This document shows positions 1 through 10,900 of a stretch of DNA of 64,000 nt, piece after piece; within the stretch, counting starts at the first letter, position 1; the number at the start of each line of letters is the position of its first letter. A program made the translations under genes and the position numbers. Origin of the DNA: Nymphalis io (lineage: Eukaryota > Arthropoda > Insecta > Lepidoptera > Nymphalidae); NCBI RefSeq assembly GCF_905147045.1, contig NC_065902.1:12655377-12719376 (forward strand), given 5' to 3'. The notes under the pieces are model-generated. The model saw only the letters and a program-made list of their open reading frames with translations, searched no databases and was not told the origin of the DNA.

Positions 1-2093
1 ACTGACGAAGTTAAAAGGTTCGTAGCGCTTTGTAATTATTATCGAAAATTTTGCCGAAATAACATATCCCTTAAATAAATTAACGAGAAAATATGAACGA
101 TTTGTTTGGACTGAAGAGTGTCAAAAAAGTTTCGAAAAATTAAAACAGTCTTTGACAAGTCCCCCAGTATTAGAATTTCCCGATTTTTCAGAAAATAATG
201 AATTCGTCATTCAAACTGACGCTTCAGGTACAGCAATTGGCGCTCTTTTGTGTAATCAAAATATGAAACTGGTAGCTTTTGCAAGCATACCTCTTAATAA
301 AGCCGAAACAAACTACCCCACTATTCAAAAAGAGTTACTTGCTATAGTGTGGGCAGTAAAATACTTTAGACCATATGTATACGGTAGATCTTTTACGATT
401 ATAACAGACCATAGACCTTTATTATATCTATTCTCAATGAAAGACCCCTCAAGTAGACTTCGTAAGTTTAGGTTAGCACTAGAACAATACGACTTTAAAA
501 TTATATATGTAAAAGGTAAGGATAATAGCGTAGCGGACGCTTTGTCTAGAATTAGCATAACATCGGACACTTTAAAACAAATGAACGAAGAAATATTGTT
601 AGTTATGACTAGAGGCCAAAAGAGGCGTTTAGAAAATAAAGAAGAGCAGGATAATACAATTAAAATTAGTAAACCTAACGAAACGTGGCCTGATCAACCA
701 CGAGTAGTTGAGGTACTAAAGATACCAAATGATTCAGTGGAAATGACTTTTATAAATAATGAGGAGTTAAATAAATTGAAAAATAATGATAATTTATACG
801 AAGAGAAAGAATGTTTTATTTATAGTCTACGTAGAAAAATATTATATATTAATCTTAACTTTAGGGCACAATTTACGCGAGCCGAATTCGTGACTAAGTT
901 AGGAGAATTTTGTAAAACTAGAAAAATAAATGAACTATGCATAGTAAAGAATAATGAAATTGAAAATATCATAAAAGAATTGTTAAAAGAAATAAAAGAA
1001 CGTAAGGACTGGAGTGGTCCACGTATCTATGTTCTAAGAGGAGTTAAAAGAATATATGATGGGGAAGAAAGAAAATACATATTACATGACTTTCATTTAC
1101 TACTCACCGCAGGTCATGCAGGTGTGCGTAGAATGACAAATAATATTAAAAGAAAATTTTACTGGCCAGGCTTGGATAATGATGTTAAAACATTTGTTAG
1201 CAAGTGCGTTCAGTGTCAAAAAATGAAACATAGTAGGTATGTCAAGGCGCCCATGGACATAACTACAACGGCTTCACATGCTTTTGAAAAGATCTATCTT
1301 GACGTCGTAGGACCTTTGCAAAAGGACATTGAAGACAATTGCTACATTTTAACACTTCAATGTGAATTGACTAAGTTCGTAGAGGCCTATCCTCTAAAAA
1401 ATAAGGACACGGTAAGTATAGCAAAAGCATTAGTTAATAATTTTATATTAAGGTTCGGGATACCAAACACCATAGCTACAGATCGTGGGACAGAGTTTGT
1501 ATCTACTGTAATGGAACAGGTATGTAAAATTTTAAATATACAAAAATTGACTTCTACAGCTTATCACCACCAATCTATCGGTGCACTTGAAAATTCGCAT
1601 AAAAATTTAGGTGCTTTCTTACGCATTCAGTGTGATGGTCAAAAAGACACCTGGAGTCAATGGTTATCTTTTTGGTGTTTTAGTTTTAATAATACTGTTC
1701 ACACAGAAACGAAATACACACCATTCGAGCTAGTTTTTGGTAGACCTAGTGAGTAAAATACCTTGTAGAGTAAGTCAATATATTGAACCATTATATAACC
1801 CAGATAATTATGCTTTAGATCTTAAGTTTAAGTTACAAGTAGCGCATCAAGATGCTCGTGAAAATTTAATTTTAAGCAAACAAAATCGTAAATGTAATTA
1901 CGATAAATATACAAATAATGTAACTTATACAAATGGACAACTAATTTTAATTAAAAATGAAACGGCAAATAAACTGGACACACAGATTGGACCATTTGTA
2001 ATTTTAGAAGATTTAGGACTAAATGTAAAAATTTTAAAATGTAATAAGCCTTATATTGTCCATAAAAATAGAACTAAACCATTTAAAACCTAA
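1..2093 (+). pseudogene. Gypsy pol fragment (RT end, RNase H, integrase), frameshifted
   Basis: Three reading frames together make one pol. Bases 1-75 encode the RT end (an RFVALCNYYRKF-like motif) and stop at a TAA at 76-78. Coding moves to another frame near base 60 and stays open to 1756. It then shifts again and runs from about 1740 to the stop at 2091-2093. Visible domains are RNase H (DASGTAIGALL, TDHRPLLYLF), the integrase HHCC zinc finger (H..H, then CVQCQKMK), and the integrase DDE core (LDVVGPL, TDRGTEF, ALENSHK). RNase H and integrase catalytic residues look intact, but the two frame breaks make it non-functional as one polyprotein. Read-through by frameshifting is unlikely because neither site has an obvious slippery heptamer. 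Confidence 0.85.
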
Positions 2094-2169
2094 ATTCAAT
2101 TATTATGTACCTATTCCTAAAAAAAATAATTGTATCAAAACATTTTTTTTTTCAATTCACCCCCCGAGG

Positions 2170-2296
2170 TGTAGTGTAATAAGTAGTATGTAAGTCAGAT
2201 GGCGTATAAATATTAAGATCGTTGCACTAATTAATCAGTAATAAATCATCTTCTACAAAATACACTCGTTTTAATAACATAAGTCCCCTCAATTCA
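2170..2296 (+). repeat. probable 3' LTR of the left-edge Gypsy element
   Basis: The coding end is followed by a C-rich/GAGG stretch and then TGTAGTG..., a plausible LTR start, with an AATAAA-like signal (AGTAATAAATC) inside. The right end near ATTCA is a guess, because the partner LTR is outside the window. Confidence 0.4.
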
Positions 2297-2810
2297 ACTG
2301 TTTCTAGTTTATAAATAATAAAAGATTTATATAAATAATAGACTAAAGCGTAGCACTTTTCGCTCCCGATTTTCATGGTTCGCTCATACCGAGGCATATT
2401 TCTTACTTTTTGCCTTATAACTAGTCCTAGCTTCTAAACGAAGGTCCAATTAGAATAATTTAAAGAAGAATTTACACGTATATAATCAACCTTTATTATG
2501 AAGCTATTTAGTTGCATAAGGATTAATATCACGATATGAATGTCATCATCTTTCGAATGTCTTTTTATTAACTAATTTGAACAAAAACGAATATTGTGAT
2601 TTAACTATTATAGTTAGATATAATGCCTTGTTGACTTCTTTGTTGGTAATGAGCACTATAAATACATCACTTAATTTGACTTGCACGTATCCTTAAGTTT
2701 TTGACTGACGTTAAATAGAAAAGGCAAACTCAAGGGTTTGTCATTTTTCTGTTATATATTTTTTTTTAATTTGAAGGTGGGTGTTAAAATTCAATCAATG
2801 GTGGAATAAT

Positions 2811-4250
2811 TACTCTGAGGAGCTCCCGTTCGTTGACTAAGGCGAGATTAGGGCGGCTCTAGAACAGCTTAAAAACAACAAAGCTCCGGGAGATGACGGA
2901 ATCACAACATAGTTGCTTAAGGCAGGCGGGACTCCGGTCCTGAAAGAGCTAGCAAGCCTCTTTAATTCAGTCATCTAACATGGCAAGACCCCGGAAACGT
3001 GGAGTGGAAGTGAGGTGGTACTGTTTTTCAAGAAAGGTGATAAAACCCTCTTGAAAAACTACTCCCTACTACTAATCTCCCTCCTGAGTCACGTGTATAA
3101 GCTGTTATCAAAAGTCGTCACGAACCGTCTTGCCAGACGACTTGACGAGATCCAGCCCCCAGAGCAAGGCGGCCTCGGATCAGGCTACAGCCCCGTAGAC
3201 CACATCCATACTGTTCGGCAGATTGTGCTGAAAACCGAAAAATACAATCAGCCGCTGTGTATGGCTTGTGTGGATTACAAGAAACCTTTGACTCCATTGA
3301 AACCTGGGCAGTGCTCGACTCATTGCAGAGATGTCATATCAATTGGAGATATATCGAGGTACTGAAATGTCTGTACAACGCCGCTACAATGATTGTCCAC
3401 ATCTGGACTGTAAGACGAAGGCAATCCAACTGCGCAGGGGAGTGAGTCAGGGGGATGTAATATCACCAACGCGTTGGAAGACGTTATCAAGACGCTGGAT
3501 TGGACTGGTTATGGAGTCAATGTAAACGGCGAGTACATCTCACGCCTTTAATTTGCCGATGATGTCGTCATCATAGCAGAGTTGCTGGAACAACTCACCG
3601 AAATGCTGCGTAGCCTAAGCGAGTCTTCCCGGCGTGTCGGCCTTGGTATGAACTTGGACAAGACCACGGTCATGTTCAATAGGCATGTCGTGCCGGGACC
3701 GATATACGTCGAAGAGAAACCTCTCGAAATTTTTAGGGAATACACCTACCTAGGACAGGTTATACAAGTCGGTAAGAACAAGTTCGAGAAGGAAGCCGAT
3801 CCAAGAATACGCTTGGGCTGGGCAGCATTTGGCAACCTTCGTCAAATCCTCACGTCGTCTATACCGCAATCAACAATCCACAAATTCAAAGTCGCTCAGC
3901 GTGCTATGAACCGAGCTATGCTCGGATTATCTTTGAAGGATAAGATCAAAAATGAGATTATCCGGAAAAGAACCGGAGTCACCGACATAGCTTGCAAAAA
4001 TTAGCAGGCTGAAGTGGCAGTGAGCTGGTCACGTATGTCGCAGGACCGATGGCCGTTGGAGCAGACGAGCCCTAGACTGGAGACCGCGGATCGGCAAACG
4101 CAGCGTAGGGCGCCCTCCAGCCAGGTGTACCGATGACCTTAAGAAGGTGGTGGGTACCGACTGGATGCGGAAGGCGGAGGACTGGGAGCTTTGGCGCACC
4201 TTGGGAGATATCTATGTTCAGCAGTGGACTACGAAAGGCAGTTGATTGAT
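2811..4250 (+). mobile_element. RTE-clade LINE, copy 1, 5'-truncated and decayed
   Basis: This is the 3' half of an RTE-type non-LTR retrotransposon (reverse transcriptase and C-terminal region). It is flanked by a 12-bp target-site duplication TGGTGGAATAAT at 2799-2810 and 4251-4262, so both ends are defined and the element is 5'-truncated at insertion. The 3' end is the RTE-style GTTGATTGAT repeat. The RT contains several stops and frameshifts (open pieces 3015-3365 and 3582-4004). Compared with copy 2 (12133-13340) it has an in-frame 78-bp deletion after the SSIPQ motif near 3870, which removes the segment carrying the AETWT motif. It is clearly dead. Confidence 0.85.
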
Positions 4251-4262
4251 TGGTGGAATAAT

Positions 4263-4842
4263 AATAGAAAATTAAGGGATTCGTAATTTATCTCGTTTTG
4301 ACTTATACGGATTGAAAAAGTAACTGTAATTATAAATATATAATTTTGTACTTTTCCATTTAACGGTTCGATTGTGCAAGTTTTTTTTTTTTGTTAATAT
4401 TAATTTAAACATCATAAAAAATAATGATCATAGTTTGATTAACTTAATAATAATAGTACAGTTAATTTCAATGTAGACATTTTAATCATTTTCATGATAA
4501 ATATCTCAAACTTCATTTAGCTTATGTTGACATTCTCACAATACTGTAGCAGAAATAGATTAGAAGTTACATTTCAGACATTGACAAGCAAACATTCCTA
4601 AATGTCTTATCACAAAGGTATAAGGTTCAAAATTGAAACAAATTATCACAGTGAATGATGATAGGAGCCGTATTTACTTAACCATATGTATTCAAGAATG
4701 AATTAATGTAAATAAACTGAATGATAACGATAACAAGATACATTCGATGTTTTGTCTACACGCGATTTTTAGTTTTTTTGTCAAATCTGTTACAATTATT
4801 TGCAAATTAATATAGAATGGTGCTAAGTGATTTTGTAAAGCA
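4263..4842. other. AT-rich upstream region of SLC17-like gene 1
   Basis: No coding signal or recognised repeat is seen. A tight triple GATA string, GATAACGATAACAAGATA, lies at 4723-4740, about 105 bp before the gene 1 ATG. It is a candidate proximal element for GATA factors. No clear TATA box or initiator can be fixed. Confidence 0.35.
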
Positions 4843-4906
4843 ATGGACGTGGAGTTTTTAAGACACAAATATGAAGACAGTCATGATGGAGTTATTACGA
4901 GAACAA
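4843..4906 (+). CDS. gene 1 exon 1 (residues 1-21)
   Basis: Starts at the ATG in AGCAATGG and ends at a strong donor, gtaagt, in phase 1. It encodes a hydrophilic N-terminal tail. Gene 2 has an equivalent 55-nt first exon ending in the same phase. Confidence 0.8.
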
Positions 4907-7900
4907 GTAAGTATTAATTTGAATTGATTATAGAATACTTGTAACAACAATATTTTTCATTTACAAAGTTAATAATTAATGGATCATGTACTAAATCCCA
5001 GTATACTATATATTTACCACTATGTTAAAAAAATAAAATCCGAACTAGGGTTGATCTTCATCCATTTGCTTACCGGACGAAAATACTTTTTTCTTAAATT
5101 TTACAATTAAATAAACATGTCATGATTAGGTTGCCCAATAAAATAATTTTATAACTATCTTCAATATATTTTTTTTAATTAAAAAACCCATATGGATGTA
5201 AAGTATAGGGAATATTAACTCAGGTTGCCCACCTTTTTCCTGTCACCACTCCCGGGTTGCCACGTGTAAACAGGTGTTTTTTTTTGGCAATTTGTACTCA
5301 TCTGTTTACCGATTGATTATATTCTAATATAATGGTGTAAGGTTTCTTCAGAAAAAGTGGTCATGAGCAACAGTTGCGACGGATTAAAAGATATAAATTA
5401 ATGCTTACTGCATTAATGTTCGACAGAGACTCGCGCGCAGCTAAAGGTAAAGGTGAAATAAGGGATGAACGGCGGTATGGAAATCCTTCATTTTTAAAGT
5501 TATAAGCGTGAAATTTTATATACAAAATTCGGTTAGAAATAAATAAATACGTATTTCAGGGTTTTTGAAAACCTACTCCAAAGAGTGTGAAATAGGACTT
5601 ATATTATGTACATACGAAAGGTTGTGTATGCTCATCAGATATTCTACCGCAAAACAGCAATACTTGATATTGTTGTGTTCCGGTTTGAAGGGTGAGTGAG
5701 CCAGTGTAATTACAGGCACAAGGGACATAAAATCTTAGTTCCCAAGGTTGGTGGCGCATTGGATATGTAAGCGATGGTTGACATTTCTTACAATGCCAAT
5801 GTCTAAGAGCATTGGTGACCACTTACCATCAGGTGGCCCATATGCTCGTCCGCCTTCCTATTCTATAAAAAAAAAAAAAAAAAAATGTTGTGAATATTTG
5901 TTACTTCTTCATGGTTTATCACATCTATACAATTAATAAAATTGAAGTATTTGTCTGTGATTGTGAATTGAAATAACTGTCTCTTTTAAAATAAATACAG
6001 CTATTTGCGAGTTACCAAAACCATAACAATACTCATGTCATAAATACGAAAGGTCGAATGTGTTGTGATTATTTGATACTTATTCAAGATTAATCACAGC
6101 TAAAATATGACATAATTAACATATTTTGGCCTTTTTATCTCGTTTAAATGGAATTTTGATTATGACGCAGGTAAAGCCGCAGTTGAACCGCTTGTACTTT
6201 ATAAAAGTACTATCTATTTATTTAATTCAGAATTGTTTTATAAAAAAATATTATAGACTATAACAATTATTATCATAAGCAGTTATTCTAAAAAGGAATG
6301 TTTTTGTCAATTGTGTGGTTTTCTTAATTTATATTATATTTTATTTTATGTTTAAATTGAATAAATGATTAATAAATGTGCTGTCCAATTGGAGGGCGTT
6401 AGTAGCTACGACACAGCTTAATACATTTGTAGTTTCTATCGTATATATTTGTTTATGATATGTATTAATGGTTCAAATAAATAAAATTATGGTAAAAGTA
6501 TAAAGTATTCTCGTCAAAATCAATGACGCTACCACTCGAATCGCACAAAAAACACTTTTTAGCCATTTTTAGTATCAATTTATAATTGCACGCCACAACG
6601 CAGGCCACGTATATTGAAAAATTAGACGAAATTGTCGCTGACTTTTGTTGTCGTTATGTTTTTTTTCAATAGTATGCGCGCACACACACACACAGTATGC
6701 GCAGTTCCTCACGCGCAGCTAGTAGGTGCGTGCGACAAATGATGCCCAGCTGCTGTGTTGCATCCTCGTCTATCGAATTGAAAAGAACGGGCACTGTGTC
6801 TGCCACACATTAGTGCTTACTCTAATTTATAATTTTTAAGACCTGGCAACTTTTGTTCATGACCACTCTTTCTGAAGCAACCTTACACCATAATATTCGT
6901 GATAAAATTACCTTAAATTATTTTGATATAAAAATAAATCGGTAAGCAGATGAGTACAAATTGTTAACAAAACTCACCTGTTTACACGTGGCAACCAGGG
7001 ATTGGTGACAGGAAAAATGTGGGCATCCTAATTGTAACATATTCCATATATATTTTCGATTGGTGTAAGACTCGTGTCGTAAGCACATGGGTGAAGAATT
7101 CAAAAAAATATTAAGAAAAAAATAATTAATTTAAGATAGTCATGAACATATTTTATTGGGCAACCTAATTAAGACATGTTCATTTAATTGTAAAATTTAA
7201 GAAAAAAATATTTTCATCCGGTAAGCAGACATATTTTATACAAATTTATATGAATAATAAAAAGAGCGAATCACCTTCCTAAAAAGGGATTCGTTGATTT
7301 TTGTACAGGATATAAAAAAATAATTGTATACGACTGATAAAATGAGTAATTACTGAGTTTCCTGGCGCTGTTTTTCGTAGAATTGATAAGACATTCAATT
7401 TTTTTTTTCGTAACAGCCATTCAGTGGTGCTTGCCCGGGTTTGAACCCACGATCATCGGTTAAGATTCACGCGTTCTTACCACTAGGCCATCTCGGCTTT
7501 CCGAATCAATGACGGTATTTAATTCTATATATCTTGCAAAATAACAATTTAAATGTGTTTATTAGAGTAATTAAATAATAGTAACTTTTTTCAAGCGAGG
7601 ACTTAAATAATTAAAGGCAGGCCGATTTCTGCAAAGACCTTAAAAAAAATTGTAAAGAAATATGTAATAAATAAAATAACTGACACTGAAAGTTAAGTTG
7701 CTCATAGTTAGGGCAATTATTAAAAGGGATAGAAATTGTTTTTTATTTATCGGCTTTATTTCTAGTATTTTTTTTTATTTGCTCGCTTTAATTCAGGCAA
7801 CGGTAACTCAACAGAGCAGCCTAGTAATGGTACTTTGAAGAAGACCAGACTTAAAATCAAATCTATGACAATTGAAACAAAAAACGTAGATACCAAAAGT

Positions 7901-10900
7901 ACTTTCCTAGAGCGCTTTATGGTCATAAACTAGAAGACAAAAAAAGGTTTTACATAGAACGTTGTTGGAGCGTTTCTTCTTTTTTTATTCAAATTAGAGT
8001 TGTGTACCCAGCCTGAAAATATGATATTTTGCGTATTTTTTTATTTTGAATGTAATTTAAATATTTCCGTGCATATCTGAGAATTTTTTTATTTTATTTT
8101 GATTTTAATATAAGAAAAAGTCAATAAAATATATATGTTGTTCAATTTATTAAACTTGTTTTTGATCTTTTTAGAATTCAAGATTGGAGTTCGACATCTA
8201 CAAATGATTTACATGGTCTTATGTACTTTATCGATGGGTATGATCAGAGGTAGCAACGGTATCGCAATCTTAGCTATTACAGATCTCACAAGAAGAAACA
8301 ATACTATGTTTCAGGTAAAAACACGGTATTTGGAACTTGTAAGATTCATTGAATAAATTGACATAAAATACCTTATTGCACAGAACTTAAGGTTGAATTA
8401 ATACTAATATACTCAAGCAATATTATTTATAACAAACGCTACATTTATCCACACAGTTAAATAATATTTTTTGTGCAATTGTGTGATGTAAAAGTTCTTT
8501 TCTTTATATATACTTTTCTATTTAGATTCACAATTGGGATAGAAGAATCCAAGGTACAATTTTGTCATCTTTTTTCTTCGGATATGCTTTAGTCTTGGTA
8601 CCAGCTGAAATTTATTTAAAGCAAGTAGGAGACAAAATAATATTAACTGCTATTCTGCTTATAAACGGCGGTCTGGCTGCTGCAATGCCGACAGTTGTAA
8701 ATAAGGTACAATAAATTCTTAATTAAAATCCACGCGTTTTATCACATATATAAAGTTTGTGACGTGCCGGAATGTTGTTACTCATATATTAGAGATTAAT
8801 TTGCGTTAATATTAATACTTGAACATTGAAGAAAGACATACTCTTATGTATTACGACGGGCCGGTCGGCGTGGTTGGTAGATACTTGCCTTTCACGCCGA
8901 AGGTTGTGGGTTCGATTCCCACCCAGGTCAGACATTTGTTTGCATGAACAAGTCTGTTTGTCCCAAGTCTGGGTATAATTATCTATATAAGTATGTATTT
9001 ACTAAAGAAAAGTAGTATAAGTAGTATGTCAGTTGTATGGTTTATATAGTACAGGCTCTGCTTAGTTTGGTGATCCCAAACTAAGCAAAGATGGCCGTGT
9101 GTGAATAACGTCCCAGGATATTATTATTATGTATACAATATTTAAAGTATTAATCGTATAGGAATGAGAAATGAAGCTTAATCAATAGAAATGTACAATA
9201 ACATAAATGAGCACAAAATAAAATTGGTAAAACGTTGTCTAAATAAAATTAGCAAACTTTGAGCAATAGTACTGGCGTGCTTAATTAATTCATCTCGTGC
9301 TTAACGGTGAAGGAAAACCAGCATGTGTCTAATTTCATTGAAATTCTGCCACATGTGTATTCTACCAACCCGCATTGGAGCAGCGTGGTGGAATAAGCTC
9401 CAAACCTTCTCCTCAAAAGGGAGAGGAGGCCTTAGCCCAGCAGTGGGACATTAACAGACTGTTACTTATTTACTGTACTGGCGTGTCGTACATCGCGCCA
9501 GCTGTCTTATATTATATATAATAGTTTAATTATGTACTCTAGTACATAGTACATAGTTTTAAGAAAATAATGTTCCTAACAATAATGTAAATAAGTTATT
9601 TATCGATTTGCTGTATCTCTTGTTGTCTGTTAGAAGCGTTTATATAAAGAATATCCTTTCTAGGGTGGATGGATTGCCGTTTGCAATGCTGAGTTTTTAA
9701 TGGGAATGACTCAAGCTTGCCTAACTCCTATTAATCACCAACTTATTTCAAACTGGCTCCCACCCAGCGAAAGACGATTATTTGGCAGTCTCGTCCAAGG
9801 AGGTAAATTATCATAGATATTACTTTAGAAAATCCTCTATGTAGAAAATTTACGGTTTAAAATTTTTTATTCAATTTTAATGATATATTTTTAAAAAAGT
9901 AGTAAAAGTGGATTTTTTATTTACCTTTATTTTACCTTTATTAAATATCAGATAAATGATAATTTCAAAAACCACAATCAATATTAATTGTTGTGTTTTT
10001 CGACTAAATTACTAAATACCGCCTTCACGGATTTCTGTTTAGCTGAATGTTTGATTGGCAGGGAATACCTTCAGGCATTGAGCCCGCCTTTTGTTCCAAC
10101 TACATATTGTCGTAGTCAATAATGTTTTTAAATAAAATAAATAAAGTAATCATTTTAGAACTTCTGATTTGTTACTATCTGATCGTGTCCTTCTTATATT
10201 TGTCAGGAGTTCTGTTTGGTACAATCGTGGCACTACCAATATCTGGCCTTATGTCTCAAGCACAGTTGGGGTGGGAACTTATATTTTACTCTCAAGCAAT
10301 GCTGACACTGTCGATGGGTGCGATGTGGGCACTTCTGACAGCCAGTACACCAGACCAACATCACGCTATTGGAGATGCTGAAAAGGAATTTATAAAAGAA
10401 GCCCTTGCGTGCTATAGAAAGGTACGTTTTGTGCATTGAGTTAAACATATAGTGACGCTGATTAAGAAGCATTAGTTATATAAAAAATATTGACTTGCAA
10501 TCTCACTGTTGTATTAAATTTTTCTGTTGAAACGTACAGTCCATTCAGTCAGAACTCAGTATCTCTCTCGTGGCACGTTAAATATTGTAATTATTATAGT
10601 CAATGTCACATGATTATTATTTTAATTTTAGTTTTGAGTAATAGCTCATCAGCAAAAAAATATTAATATTGGGGTGGTAGGTAATAAAGTACATTATATA
10701 CACATTTTATAGTTATTATTTATTGCTTTACAACACACAAAACCAAAAAATTTACTAGTGGTAGAGCTTTGTGCAAGCTCGTCTGGGTAGGTACCACCCA
10801 CTCATCAGATATTCTACCGCAAAACAGCAGTACTTGATATTTTTGTGTTCCGGTTTGAAGGGTGAGTAAGCCAGTTTAAATACAGGCACAAGGGACATAA

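Larger units (their letters stand above)
1..2296 (+). mobile_element. Ty3/Gypsy LTR retrotransposon, 3' portion
   Basis: The window opens inside a Ty3/Gypsy-type retroelement. The order seen is the end of reverse transcriptase, RNase H, integrase, a short non-coding stretch, then a probable 3' LTR from about 2170. The 5' LTR, gag, protease and most of RT lie to the left of the window. The coding part is AT-rich and broken by two frameshifts, so this is a decayed copy. The integrase style (YHHQS...LEN motif around the last catalytic residue) resembles the mdg1/412-type branch, but that clade call is inference. Confidence 0.85.

Noticed and set aside
7419..7500. tRNA gene
   Set aside because: A and B boxes are present, but the acceptor stem does not pair and the sequence equals the head of SINE family B elsewhere.
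8858..8930. tRNA gene
   Set aside because: tRNA-like head of SINE family C, repeated at 16965 and 20577 with the same downstream body.
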